NCBI GenBank assembly: GCA_964451785.1
Contig: CAYVJG010000005.1
Location: 1-64,000 of the forward strand
Direction of reading: 5' to 3'
From: JAJYSO01 sp964451785
GTDB lineage: Bacteria; Bacteroidota; Bacteroidia; Flavobacteriales; Flavobacteriaceae
DNA length: 64,000 bases
Made by a program: the position numbers and the translations under genes. Positions 8,590 to 17,860 of this stretch are shown in pieces. The notes beneath the pieces are model-generated. The model was not told the DNA's origin, did no database searches, and worked only from the letters and a program-made list of their open reading frames with translations. The stretch's first letter is position 1, and every line of letters begins with the position of its first letter.

Positions 8590-9246
8590 TTGACTGATAA
8601 TTTAGAATACAATTCAGACCGATCAAAGCTAATTATTCCTGAATATGGTCGCCATATTCAAAAAATGGTAGAGCATATAGTAGACATTAAAGATGACGAT
8701 AAACGCAATAAAGCCGCGCGAGAGGTTATTGCTGTTATGGGGAATTTAACCCCTCATCTTAGGGATGTGCCTGATTTTCAACACAAATTATGGGATCAAC
8801 TCTTTATGATTAGCAATTATAAACTAGAGGTCGATTCCCCTTTCCCTAAGCCTGATCCTGAAGAACAAAAGAAAGCAATCAAGCCCTTAAATTATCCTGA
8901 AAACAATCCTAAATATCGCTTTTATGGTAATAACATAAAGCGCATGATTGACGAAGTAAAGGATTGGGAAGACAGCGATAAAAAAGAAGGTTTGATTTTG
9001 ACTATTGCCAATCACATGAAAAAATGTTACTTAAATTGGAACCGTGATACGGTTGACGATAAAGTGATTTTTAATCATTTATATGAATTGAGTGATGGTA
9101 AGATTAACCTTAAACAAAAAGATGAGGATTTAAGCTCAGCTTCTAATTTGGTCGGAAAGAGTAATTCATCTAAGTCAAAACCTAAGCATTACAAATACAA
9201 AAAGAAAAAATATTACAACAAAGGGCGCAATTCAAAACGCCGATAA
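8590..9246 (+). CDS. DUF4290 domain protein, TTG start
   Basis: 218 aa. The N-terminus 'YNSDRSKLIIPEYGRHIQKMVEHIVDI' (residues 7-33) and the 'PHLRDVPDFQHKLWDQLFMIS' block (about 55-75) are the signature of DUF4290, a family confined to Bacteroidota. The C-terminal 35 residues are very rich in Lys, Arg, Ser and Tyr, suggesting contact with nucleic acid or ribosomes (inference). The only start that keeps the conserved N-terminus is TTG at 8590; the next Met is inside the domain. It lies just upstream of murA. Confidence 0.88.
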   Translation: MTDNLEYNSDRSKLIIPEYGRHIQKMVEHIVDIKDDDKRNKAAREVIAVMGNLTPHLRDVPDFQHKLWDQLFMISNYKLEVDSPFPKPDPEEQKKAIKPLNYPENNPKYRFYGNNIKRMIDEVKDWEDSDKKEGLILTIANHMKKCYLNWNRDTVDDKVIFNHLYELSDGKINLKQKDEDLSSASNLVGKSNSSKSKPKHYKYKKKKYYNKGRNSKRR

Positions 9247-9274
9247 ACTATTTTATATAAAACATATTTTTCTT

Positions 9275-9308
9275 AACCTGAATTTTAATTAATTCAGGTT
9301 GTTTTTTC
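9275..9308 (+). terminator. Terminator after the DUF4290 gene
   Basis: A perfect 10-bp stem AACCTGAATT (9275-9284)/AATTCAGGTT (9291-9300) followed by GTTTTTT. It separates DUF4290 from murA. Confidence 0.8.
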
Positions 9309-9353
9309 CCATTAAATTAGATATTTGTAGCACTAACTAACTCGATATTATTT

Positions 9354-10667
9354 ATGGCAACTTTTCAAATAGAAGGCGGACACAAATTGCAAGGTGAGAT
9401 TACACCTCAAGGTGCTAAAAATGAAGCCTTACAAGTGCTATGCGCTGTTTTATTGACTGATCAAAAAATTACAATACACAATATTCCTGACATTAGGGAT
9501 GTCAATAAACTTATTGAAATTCTCGGTAATATTGGTGTTACCATTGAAAAATTAGGAAAGGGTAGCTATAGCTTTCAGGCTAAAAATATAGATTTCGATT
9601 ATTTACAAAGTCAAGATTTTAGAGACGATGGTGGCCGATTAAGAGGTTCTTTGATGTTAGTTGGACCTTTGTTGGGACGCTATGGAAAAGGCTACGTGCC
9701 TAGACCAGGAGGTGACAAGATTGGGCGACGACGCTTAGATACACACTTTGAGGGGTTTATAAACTTAGGTGCACGTTTTACCTATGATAAAACAAAACGC
9801 TTTTACGCTGTAGAAGCTCCAAAAGGCCTACGTGGACAATACATGCTGCTCGAAGAAGCTTCGGTAACCGGAACAGCTAATATCATCATGGCAGCGGTTT
9901 TGGCAGAAGGAAAAACTACGATTTACAACGCTGCTTGTGAGCCTTATATCCAACAATTGTGCGCCATGCTTAACAGTATGGGAGCAAAGATTGAAGGTGT
10001 AGCTTCTAATTTATTAACTATTCACGGTGTCGATAAATTACAGGGCTGTACACACCGCGTTTGGCCTGATATGATTGAAATTGGTAGCTGGATTGGCTTA
10101 GCTGCCATGACGCAAAGTGAGATTACCATTAAAAATGTAGGCTGGGAAAAATTAGGTTTAGTTCCTACTGCCTTTAGAAAACTAGGAATTACCGTAGAGC
10201 GCCGAGGAGATGACATTTATATTCCGGCGCACACAGAAGGCTATGAAGTACAGAGCTTTATTGACGGATCAATTATGAATATCAGTGATGCGCCCTGGCC
10301 GGGTTTAACTCCTGATTTAATCAGTATTTTACTAGTTGTAGCCACTCAAGCGCGAGGCAGTGTTTTGATTCATCAAAAAATGTTTGAAAGTCGCTTGTTT
10401 TTTGTCGATAAACTCATTGAGATGGGAGCTAAAATCATTCTTTGTGATCCACATCGCGCTACTGTTATAGGTCATGACTTTAAATCGACTTTAAAAGCTA
10501 CAACCATGACAAGTCCTGATATTAGAGCTGGAGTATCTTTGCTTATTGCAGCTTTATCAGCACCAGGAATCTCTACCATTCACAATATTGAACAAATTGA
10601 CCGCGGTTATGAAAATATCGATGAACGCCTTAAGCGCTTAGGCGCAAAAATTACACGTTTGGATTAA
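9354..10667 (+). CDS. murA: UDP-N-acetylglucosamine 1-carboxyvinyltransferase
   Basis: 437 aa, full-length EPSP-synthase-fold enzyme of the first committed step of peptidoglycan synthesis (PEP transfer to UDP-GlcNAc). Conserved Lys22-Asn23 is in 'GAKNEAL', Arg and Asp residues follow in 'RDDGGRLRGSL' (90-100). The catalytic loop is 'PRPGGDKIGRRRLDTH' (116-131): position 121, equal to E. coli Cys115, is Asp. In other bacteria Cys-to-Asp at this site keeps activity and gives intrinsic fosfomycin resistance. The C-terminus has 'SPDIRAGVSLLIAAL' and 'DRGYENIDERLKRLGAKI', as expected. Confidence 0.97.
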   Translation: MATFQIEGGHKLQGEITPQGAKNEALQVLCAVLLTDQKITIHNIPDIRDVNKLIEILGNIGVTIEKLGKGSYSFQAKNIDFDYLQSQDFRDDGGRLRGSLMLVGPLLGRYGKGYVPRPGGDKIGRRRLDTHFEGFINLGARFTYDKTKRFYAVEAPKGLRGQYMLLEEASVTGTANIIMAAVLAEGKTTIYNAACEPYIQQLCAMLNSMGAKIEGVASNLLTIHGVDKLQGCTHRVWPDMIEIGSWIGLAAMTQSEITIKNVGWEKLGLVPTAFRKLGITVERRGDDIYIPAHTEGYEVQSFIDGSIMNISDAPWPGLTPDLISILLVVATQARGSVLIHQKMFESRLFFVDKLIEMGAKIILCDPHRATVIGHDFKSTLKATTMTSPDIRAGVSLLIAALSAPGISTIHNIEQIDRGYENIDERLKRLGAKITRLD

Positions 10668-10698
10668 AATTGTCGTTAACATTTAATGAAATACCTCT

Positions 10699-10826
10699 TA
10701 TACCAGTTAGAATTATTTTTTAGCCCGATTTAGAATATCTTTTGTAGGTATAATGCCGTGGGTAACAAATTAATAGTACAATGAGACAAAGTCGAAATTG
10801 GATTATTTAATTTATCCATACGGTAT
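10699..10826 (+). repeat. Dispersed repeat family A, copy A1
   Basis: About 128 bases, starting ATACCAGTTAGAATTATTTT and ending near CGGTATT. It shares long near-identical blocks with 31649-31753 and 54953-55079, for example GTAGGTATAATGCCGTGGG (10744-10762). This copy has a 23-base segment (about 10721-10743) that is missing in A2 but present, diverged, in A3. No coding potential. Confidence 0.8.
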
Positions 10827-10856
10827 TGCCTGTGATTTGAGGTATTTTTTTAGGCA

Positions 10857-10898
10857 TAAAAAATCCCGCTAAACTTTAAAGCTTAACGGGATTTTTTT
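10857..10898 (-). terminator. Terminator of htpG
   Basis: AAATCCCG and TAA of 10861-10872 pair with TTAACGGGATTT (10883-10894). A and T runs flank both sides, so it could act in both directions; it lies 25 bases past the htpG stop. Confidence 0.75.
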
Positions 10899-10921
10899 AA
10901 TGTTTAGAATTTAATCTAAGT

Positions 10922-12805
10922 TTATTTGATCAAATCAAAACTGCGTTTTACAAAATTTGTCAATTCTTCTCCTTTGAGTAAGTTTTGAGAAAGGCGTGCT
11001 AAATCTAAGGCTTGATTGATTAAGCGTTGGCGTTCAGCATCATCTTCTTTGTGCAAAATAGTGTTAATCAAATCATTGTTTGAGTTGACAACTAAGTTGT
11101 ACATCTCAGGCATGTTACCCATGCCCATAAAACCACCACCGCCAGTTTGTTGCATTTCTTTCATGCGGCGCATAAATTCAGGTTGAGTGATGATTAATGG
11201 CGCTGCAGAGCTATCCATATTTTCAAGCTGAACAGTGTATTCTTTAGGAACAACCGTTTCAAATTGAGTTTTGAGTGTTTCTTTTTCTTCGTCAGACAAT
11301 TTAGAAATCTGTTCGTCTTCTTTTTTAATCAAATTATCAACGTGATCGCTATCTACACGTACAAAAGAGATGTTTTCTTTTTCAGATTCTAGTTTTTGTA
11401 ATAGGTGCGGGGTGATAGGGGAGTCCATCAACAAAACTTCATAGCCTTTATCTTTAGCAGCTTGAATGTAACTGTGTTGTTGGTCTTTGTTAGAAGCGTA
11501 AAGAATAACTAATTTATCATCTTTATCGGTTTGAGCGTCTTTAATTTTGTCTTTGAGTTCATCAAAGGTAAAATAAGCGTCATCAACAGTAGGATAAAGG
11601 GCAAATTTTTGAGCTTTCTCAAAAAACTTGTCTTCGGTAAGCATGCCATATTCAATAACTACTTTGATGTCGTTCCATTTTGCTTCAAAATCTTCACGGT
11701 TGTCTTTGAATAATTTTTTCAATTTGTCAGCCACTTTACGAGTGATGTAGCTAGAAATTTTCTTAACAGCACCGTCAGCTTGAAGGTATGAACGCGAAAC
11801 GTTAAGCGGAATGTCCGGCGAATCAATTACTCCTTTGAGCATGGTTAAAAATTCAGGAACAATACCTTCAACATTATCCGTGACAAAAACTTGATTTTGA
11901 TACAACTGAATTTTATCGCGTTGCATCACCATGTCATTAGACATTTTTGGGAAATATAAAATACCGGTAAGGTGAAACGGGTAATCTACATTAAGGTGAA
12001 TGTGAAAGAGCGGTTCTTCAAATTGCATAGGATACAATTCGCGATAGAAATCTTTATAATCCTGATCCTCTAAATCAGCTGGTTGTTTGGTCCAAGCCGG
12101 AGTAGGATTATTGATGATGTTATCTACTTGTATGGTCTTAACCTCTTCGTCTTTATCGTTTTCGTCCTTTTTAGGAAGCGCTTTTTCTTTAGTGCCAAAC
12201 TTAATAGGCACAGGCATAAATTTGTTGTATTTAGTCAACAATTCACTCACGCGTGATTCTTCTAAAAACTCTTTGCTATCTTCATTGATATGTAAGATAA
12301 TTTCAGTGCCGCGATCCGTTTTATCAGCTTCTTCTAATGAAAAATCAGTTGAACCCTCACAAGTCCAATGCGCTGCAGGCTCATCTTTATAAGATTTAGT
12401 GATAATTTCAACTTTATCAGCAACCATAAAGGCTGAATAAAACCCTAAACCAAAGTGCCCGATGATACCTGAATCTTTGGCTGAATCTTTATACTTTTCT
12501 AAAAATTCTTCAGCTCCTGAAAAAGCAACTTCATTGATGTATTTTTCAACTTCATCTTTTGTCATTCCGAGGCCTTGATCGCTAATGCGCAGGGTATTAT
12601 CCTCTTCATTAATCTTCACTTCAATGATGGGGTCTCCATACTCAACTTTAGCCTCCCCTAAATCAGTGAGGTGTTTCAATTTTAAAGTTGCATCAGTTGC
12701 GTTAGAAATTAATTCTCTTAAAAAAATTTCGTGGTCGCTATATAAGAAGCGTTTAATAAGTGGGAAAATGTTTTCTACTGAAACATTAATTTTTCCTTTT
12801 GCCAT
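10922..12805 (-). CDS. htpG: Molecular chaperone HtpG (Hsp90)
   Basis: 627 aa, standard bacterial Hsp90 length. The N-terminal ATPase domain holds 'ELISNATDATLKL' (about 32-44; Asn contacts ATP-Mg), 'DQGLGMTKDEV' (about 78-88), and 'GHFGLGFYSAFMVA' lid/Walker-like block (about 116-129). Middle domain (about 230-490) includes 'LNVSRSYLQ', and a C-terminal dimerisation domain ends 'ELTNFVKRSFDLIK' without the eukaryotic MEEVD. It refolds client proteins in the cytosol. Monocistronic, opposed to murA. Confidence 0.97.
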   Translation of the reverse strand: MAKGKINVSVENIFPLIKRFLYSDHEIFLRELISNATDATLKLKHLTDLGEAKVEYGDPIIEVKINEEDNTLRISDQGLGMTKDEVEKYINEVAFSGAEEFLEKYKDSAKDSGIIGHFGLGFYSAFMVADKVEIITKSYKDEPAAHWTCEGSTDFSLEEADKTDRGTEIILHINEDSKEFLEESRVSELLTKYNKFMPVPIKFGTKEKALPKKDENDKDEEVKTIQVDNIINNPTPAWTKQPADLEDQDYKDFYRELYPMQFEEPLFHIHLNVDYPFHLTGILYFPKMSNDMVMQRDKIQLYQNQVFVTDNVEGIVPEFLTMLKGVIDSPDIPLNVSRSYLQADGAVKKISSYITRKVADKLKKLFKDNREDFEAKWNDIKVVIEYGMLTEDKFFEKAQKFALYPTVDDAYFTFDELKDKIKDAQTDKDDKLVILYASNKDQQHSYIQAAKDKGYEVLLMDSPITPHLLQKLESEKENISFVRVDSDHVDNLIKKEDEQISKLSDEEKETLKTQFETVVPKEYTVQLENMDSSAAPLIITQPEFMRRMKEMQQTGGGGFMGMGNMPEMYNLVVNSNNDLINTILHKEDDAERQRLINQALDLARLSQNLLKGEELTNFVKRSFDLIK

Positions 12806-13203
12806 GGTATTATAAATTAATTTTTTTACTACTTGTGTCTTTGCTTAAACAAAAAAAATACCAACTTAATAAGGGTGCCAAAGTGACAGTGTAAAACCAA
12901 TAAGCTAGATCTAAAAGAGGCATGGTGACAGAATTATAATTAGCATTTAGGCAGTGTTAAAAATGCTTTTGAAATGGATTGATAAGAGGCTATGATAAAC
13001 CGTATCGTACACTAAAATACATTGTTTTGTTTAAACTTTATCATTTATTATAATTTGGTAATAAAAAAGTTACGCGTTATTAATTAAAGTTTTAATTGAA
13101 TTATATGTTAATTTTTTAACATGCTCTATTTTTAGTTAAATAAAATAAAAATGAAGACAAATTCTATTTAAAGTAAAGCTGATCAATTCAACATTTCTCA
13201 AGA
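12806..13203. other. Intergenic region between htpG and recG, no recognised gene
   Basis: About 400 AT-rich bases between divergent htpG and recG. It must carry both promoters, but I see no confident TAnnTTTG with a correctly spaced -33 TTG, no heat-shock inverted repeat of the CIRCE type, and no recurrent repeat. Confidence 0.5.
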
Positions 13204-13221
13204 ATGTTTATCTTCGTTTCA

Positions 13222-15324
13222 ATGAAAACGCAAAACTTACAAACCCCCATTGATTACTGCAAAGGCGTAGGACCGGCTAAGGCCGATTTACTCCGAAAAG
13301 AATTAGGCATTTACACCTATCAAGATATGCTTAATTTATTTCCCAATCGGTATATTGATCGGACGCGCTATTACAAAATAAATGAACTTCAACAAACGGC
13401 GGCCGAGGTTCAGATTGTAGGAAAAATCATTCATCTTAAAACAGTTGAACAAAAACGTGGCAAGCGATTAGTAGCAACTTTTACTGATGGCACGGCACAA
13501 ATGGAGTTGGTGTGGTTTCGCGGGCACAAGTGGATAAAAGATCAGCTACAAATCAACATTCCTTATGTTATTTTTGGCAAAATCAACTGGTTTAACGGCA
13601 TGTTTTCAATGCCACATCCTGACATGGAGCTGCTGGAAGAGCACAAGCGTGGCTTGCGTCAGGCCATGTTACCTATTTATCCCTCGACAGAAAAATTAGG
13701 CAAAAAACTCAGTAATAAGACTGTCATTAAGACCATAGAACAGGTTTTTGAGGTGTGTAAATCTGATTTTTTTGAAACGATTCCAGATTCAATTTTGCAA
13801 GATTTAAAGTTAGTTTCACGCGCTGAAGCCATGCTTAATGTGCATTTTCCACAATCGCCTGAGTTGTTGACAAAAGCACAAAATAGATTAAAATTTGAGG
13901 AATTCTTTTTTCTTCAACTGCAACTTATTCGCAAAAATCAGCTGCGAAAACAAAAGATAAAAGGCTTTCCCTTTGAAAAAGTTGGCGATTATTTTACAGA
14001 TTTTTACACAAATCATCTGCCTTTTGAACTGACCGATGCTCAAAAACGCGTGGTCAAAGAAATTCGGAAAGACCTAGGCAGTGTGGCGCAAATGAATCGC
14101 TTATTGCAAGGCGATGTGGGTTCTGGGAAGACTATGGTGGCCTTTTTAACCTGCTTGCTGGCTCTAGATAACGGATTTCAAGCCTGCATTATGGCGCCGA
14201 CCGAAATATTAGCTACACAGCATTATGCCTCGTTAAAGGTCTTTTGTGAAGTGATGCAGATAGAGGTTGCCTTGTTGACAGGGTCAACTAAAGCATCCGC
14301 CAGAAAAGAAATTCACAGTAAATTGATTTCTGGAGAATTACAGTTGCTTATTGGAACTCATGCTTTAATAGAGGATAAAGTTAAATTTAAAAATTTAGGG
14401 CTCGCTATTATTGATGAACAACATCGTTTTGGCGTGGCCCAACGGGCTAAATTGTGGCGTAAAAACAGCTTGCCTCCTAATGTATTGGTGATGACCGCCA
14501 CACCCATTCCGCGTACATTAGCTATGAGCTTGTATGGCGATTTAGATATTTCTGTAATCGATGAATTGCCTCCAGGTCGTAAACCTGTCAAAACGGTACA
14601 TCGCTTTGATAGCAATCGCTTAAAAGTATTTGCGTTTATGCGTGATGAAATAGCTAAAGGTCGACAAGTTTATGTGGTTTATCCTCTAATTGAGGAAAGT
14701 CAAGCTATGGATTATAAAGATTTAATGGATGGTTATGAGAGTATTTCTCGTGATTTTCCACAACCTAACTACCAAATATCGGTTGTGCACGGTAAGATGA
14801 AACCAGCGGATAAAGATTACGAAATGAATCGTTTTGCGCGTGGTGAAACACAAATTATGGTAGCCACAACGGTGATTGAAGTAGGGGTTAATGTTCCTAA
14901 TGCCAGTGTGATGATTATTGAGAGTGCTGAGCGCTTTGGCTTGTCACAACTGCATCAATTGCGAGGCCGTGTGGGACGTGGAGCAGAGCAGAGCTACTGT
15001 ATTTTAATGACAGGACATAAATTGTCATCTGACAGTAAGTTGCGCATGCAAACCATGACCGCCACAAACGATGGGTTTAAAATAGCTGAAGTCGATTTAA
15101 AATTACGCGGTCCAGGAAACATTATGGGAACCCAGCAGAGTGGGGTGCTCAACTTAAAAATAGCCGATATTGTAGCCGATAACCAGTGGTTAAAAGTAGC
15201 ACGGCAGTACGCTCAGCAGCTATTATCAGAAGATCCTAACTTTGAAAAGCCTGAACATCAGATGCTAAAATACGCTTATGCGATGTTAGAAAAACACAAG
15301 AATATATGGAATTACATTAGTTAA
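13222..15324 (+). CDS. recG: ATP-dependent DNA helicase RecG
   Basis: 700 aa from the ATG at 13222, chosen because 'LQTPIDYCKGVGPAKADLLRKEL' is the normal family N-terminus; an ATG at 13204 adds only six residues. The wedge/OB domain (about 50-150) has 'VGKIIHLKTVEQKRGKRLVATF'. The helicase core has Walker A GDVGSGKT (297-304), 'DEQHRFGV', 'TATPIPRTLAMSLYGDLDIS', and the C-terminal 'ATTVIEVGVNVPNA', 'HQLRGRVGRG', 'LRGPGNIMGTQQSG' TRG blocks. It remodels stalled forks and Holliday junctions. Confidence 0.96.
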   Translation: MKTQNLQTPIDYCKGVGPAKADLLRKELGIYTYQDMLNLFPNRYIDRTRYYKINELQQTAAEVQIVGKIIHLKTVEQKRGKRLVATFTDGTAQMELVWFRGHKWIKDQLQINIPYVIFGKINWFNGMFSMPHPDMELLEEHKRGLRQAMLPIYPSTEKLGKKLSNKTVIKTIEQVFEVCKSDFFETIPDSILQDLKLVSRAEAMLNVHFPQSPELLTKAQNRLKFEEFFFLQLQLIRKNQLRKQKIKGFPFEKVGDYFTDFYTNHLPFELTDAQKRVVKEIRKDLGSVAQMNRLLQGDVGSGKTMVAFLTCLLALDNGFQACIMAPTEILATQHYASLKVFCEVMQIEVALLTGSTKASARKEIHSKLISGELQLLIGTHALIEDKVKFKNLGLAIIDEQHRFGVAQRAKLWRKNSLPPNVLVMTATPIPRTLAMSLYGDLDISVIDELPPGRKPVKTVHRFDSNRLKVFAFMRDEIAKGRQVYVVYPLIEESQAMDYKDLMDGYESISRDFPQPNYQISVVHGKMKPADKDYEMNRFARGETQIMVATTVIEVGVNVPNASVMIIESAERFGLSQLHQLRGRVGRGAEQSYCILMTGHKLSSDSKLRMQTMTATNDGFKIAEVDLKLRGPGNIMGTQQSGVLNLKIADIVADNQWLKVARQYAQQLLSEDPNFEKPEHQMLKYAYAMLEKHKNIWNYIS

Positions 15325-15374
15325 TTTTTTGTAAATTAGTCAACTTAACATAATCCCTTTTAAATTACAATACA

Positions 15375-16490
15375 ATGAAGAAAATCCTAACTTTAATCGG
15401 ATGTTTTATGCTGGTCGTTCAGTTGAGTTACGCGCAAGACAAAGCTCAACCTATTTTTAAATCTGGAGATGATGGTTATGCCAGTTACAGAATCCCGGCA
15501 ATTATCAAAGCTCCTAATGGCGATATACTAGCCTTTTCAGAAGGTCGTGTCAATGGGGCGGCAGATTTTGGACATGTTAACATCGTGATGAAACGCAGCT
15601 CTGATAATGGTAAAACTTGGTCAAGCCTTCAAGATGTGGCTACATTTTATGACTTGCAAGCCGGAAATGCGGCACCTGTAGTCGACTTAACCGATCCCAA
15701 ATATCCCGATGGCCGTATTTTCTTGTTTTACAATACAGGTAATGTGCCAGAAGGTGAATTGCGCCAAGGCTGGGGCGATCGCCAGGCATGGTACAAAACC
15801 TCTACAGATAATGGTAAAACTTGGTCTGAACCTGTTGAAATCACCAAACAAGTTATGAAACCTGACTGGCGTACTTATGCTAATACACCAGGACATGCCG
15901 CTCAATTTTTAACCGGAAAATACAAAGGACGTATTTATGTGGCTGCTAACCATTCAGAAGGGGGGCCACAAGCTCACGGTAGAGACTATATTGCGCATGG
16001 TTATTATACTGATGATCACGGTAAAACCTTTCATCTTAGTGAAAATGTTGGCTTTCCAGGCGGAAATGAATCAACTGCTACGCCTTTAATGGACGGAAAA
16101 TTAATGATGAATAGCCGTAATCAAACGGGCTCTCCACGTGCACGTATTGTAGCTGTTAGTAGAGATGGTGGTGAAACTTGGTCTAAAATGTATTACGATT
16201 ACAATTTAGTAGACCCAGTATGTCAGGGTTCTATTTTAAAGGTTGGAGAGAAAAAAGACCAAGCTATCTTAGCTTTTGTCAATAATAACGATCCAAAACA
16301 CCGCCGTAACTTAACTTTACGCATCAGTAAAGATGGTGGAAAAACCTGGACAGAATCTATTTTAGTCGATCAAAAGGATAAACACACCGCTTACTCAGAT
16401 ATTGTAGAGATTGATAATGACGAAATTGGTGTTCTATATGAGCGCAAAGGCTATAAGGAAATCGCTTTTAAAGTGATTGAATGGAAATAA
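15375..16490 (+). CDS. Exo-sialidase (neuraminidase) family, secreted
   Basis: 371 aa with a signal peptide (1-20, cut after SYAQ-like site). The catalytic beta-propeller shows the family YRIP motif (38-41, Arg39 of the Arg triad), Glu-Gly-Arg (56-58), and at least five Asp-box repeats SxDxGxTW (first at 75-82, then STDNGKTW, TDDHGKTF, SRDGGETW, SKDGGKTW). It would cleave terminal sialic acids in the periplasm or outside. There is no sorting domain and no SusCD pair or sialic-acid catabolic gene beside it, so it is an isolated glycosidase gene. Family call firm; substrate not tested. Confidence 0.9.
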   Translation: MKKILTLIGCFMLVVQLSYAQDKAQPIFKSGDDGYASYRIPAIIKAPNGDILAFSEGRVNGAADFGHVNIVMKRSSDNGKTWSSLQDVATFYDLQAGNAAPVVDLTDPKYPDGRIFLFYNTGNVPEGELRQGWGDRQAWYKTSTDNGKTWSEPVEITKQVMKPDWRTYANTPGHAAQFLTGKYKGRIYVAANHSEGGPQAHGRDYIAHGYYTDDHGKTFHLSENVGFPGGNESTATPLMDGKLMMNSRNQTGSPRARIVAVSRDGGETWSKMYYDYNLVDPVCQGSILKVGEKKDQAILAFVNNNDPKHRRNLTLRISKDGGKTWTESILVDQKDKHTAYSDIVEIDNDEIGVLYERKGYKEIAFKVIEWK

Positions 16491-16543
16491 AAACTATTTG
16501 TCTGTAAGCTTTAAATAAAGGAGCAGATAAGTTGCAAACTATT

Positions 16544-16587
16544 AAAGCTAAGATTGAAACATCGTGTTTTAATCTTAGCTTTTTTTT
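16544..16587 (+). terminator. Terminator of the sialidase gene
   Basis: A perfect 12-bp stem AAAGCTAAGATT (16544-16555)/AATCTTAGCTTT (16571-16582) followed by a T run. Confidence 0.85.
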
Positions 16588-16967
16588 GTATGTAAAATTA
16601 AAATAAGGTTGAGGCTTAATGTGTTGTTTAGCGTTAACAGTAAAAAGAAGGATCTATGTCGGATATAGTGGGTAGTCAAAGTTTAGATTTTCCACAAATA
16701 AAGTAAGTTCTGCTTAATAAATTGGTGTTATATGGAATATATTGGGTAAAAACTAGCTTTAACTGTTCAATCCTCTTCAGGGGTGTGGGGAGTCATATCA
16801 CCTCATTACAAATTATACAGAGCTAGGAAAATTATTAAAAGTTGAATCCGCCTTTGCAGTGATGCCATAAAGCTAATTTTTTACAATAATTAATGTAAAG
16901 TCGGAAATGCGTATAAATTAAGGAGATAGTGTTTTAGATTCAAGTGATAAAAGTTGAAAAAAGGAAA

Positions 16968-16999
16968 AACGGCAACCTCTATTGAAAGAAATTGCCGTT
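16968..16999 (-). terminator. Terminator of the dedA gene
   Basis: An 8-bp stem AACGGCAA (16968-16975)/TTGCCGTT (16992-16999); on the minus strand it runs into TTTTTCCTTTTTTC. It lies 24 bases past the DedA stop. Confidence 0.7.
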
Positions 17000-17022
17000 A
17001 ATGATTTATAAATCTAAGTGGT

Positions 17023-17682
17023 TTAAGCGTTTTCTACAGCTTTTTTATCCTTTTTAAATAGTTTGATAACTACAGGGGCAGTAACTACAAGCACTAAACC
17101 TAAGATAGTCCATTCAAGATTAGCTTTTACCCATTCATTTTCACCAAGAATATAGCCTAAAGAAGTAATGATCACTACCCATAGGATGGCACCAAGAATG
17201 TTGAAAACGGTAAATTTTTTGAAATCCATTTTTACGATACCACCTACAATAGGAACAAAAGTACGAGCAATAGGAAGGAAGCGAGCAATTAATATTGCAA
17301 AACTCCCTTTTTCTTCATAAATCTTTTGAGCAGATTCAATGTGTTTTGGTTTGATTAAGAAGCTTTTCTTTTCTTTATTGACAAAAACATGACCAAACCT
17401 ATGCCCGGTCCAATAGCCTGTGAAATTTCCGGCTATGGTCGAGACTATAAATAAACAACACCAAAAGACGAGATTTAGAATTTGACTGTCAAATGGCATA
17501 GCTACATCCGCACCGGCGATGACCATTCCTGAAATAAATAACATGGGGTCACCAGGTAAAAAGAACCCAAAGAAGAGCCCTGTTTCAATAAATAAAATGG
17601 CTATAACGAGATACAAGCCTCCATTGCGCATTATCCAATCCGGATTTGTCAATAGTTCAAAAGATTCTAGTAATACTTCCAT
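17023..17682 (-). CDS. DedA family membrane protein (VTT domain)
   Basis: 219 aa integral inner-membrane protein with several hydrophobic segments (about 20-45, 68-90, 145-170, 188-208). It shows the family blocks 'FFGFFLPGDPMLFISGMV' (38-55) and 'ARFLPIARTFVPIVGGIVKMDFKKF' (about 132-156; re-entrant loops with conserved Arg residues). DedA/DTT proteins act in undecaprenyl-phosphate or phospholipid flipping and proton-linked membrane homeostasis. The C-terminal tail is Lys-rich. Monocistronic. Confidence 0.92.
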   Translation of the reverse strand: MEVLLESFELLTNPDWIMRNGGLYLVIAILFIETGLFFGFFLPGDPMLFISGMVIAGADVAMPFDSQILNLVFWCCLFIVSTIAGNFTGYWTGHRFGHVFVNKEKKSFLIKPKHIESAQKIYEEKGSFAILIARFLPIARTFVPIVGGIVKMDFKKFTVFNILGAILWVVIITSLGYILGENEWVKANLEWTILGLVLVVTAPVVIKLFKKDKKAVENA

Positions 17683-17860
17683 TAAAAATTATAATTAAAT
17701 TTGCGACAAGATAAGTGTTTTTTTGAATAGAAAACACTTATCTGTATAATCATTATATTATTTATGATTTGTTGTTAGTTAAGTCTTAATGTAATAATAA
17801 AAAATAAAGTGAAAATTGCACGCTATTAGGAATTAAGCCTTAAATAATCTGTGGTTGTGC

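Larger units (their letters stand above)
16491..17022. other. Intergenic region between sialidase and DedA genes
   Basis: About 530 bases with convergent genes on both sides. Apart from the two terminators (16544-16587 and 16968-16999) I see no frame, no RNA gene and no repeat that recurs in the window. The length is unusual for a convergent gap and could hold a decayed gene. Confidence 0.5.

Noticed and set aside
12806..13203. CIRCE heat-shock element before htpG
   Set aside because: The TTAGCACTC-N9-GAGTGCTAA pattern is absent.
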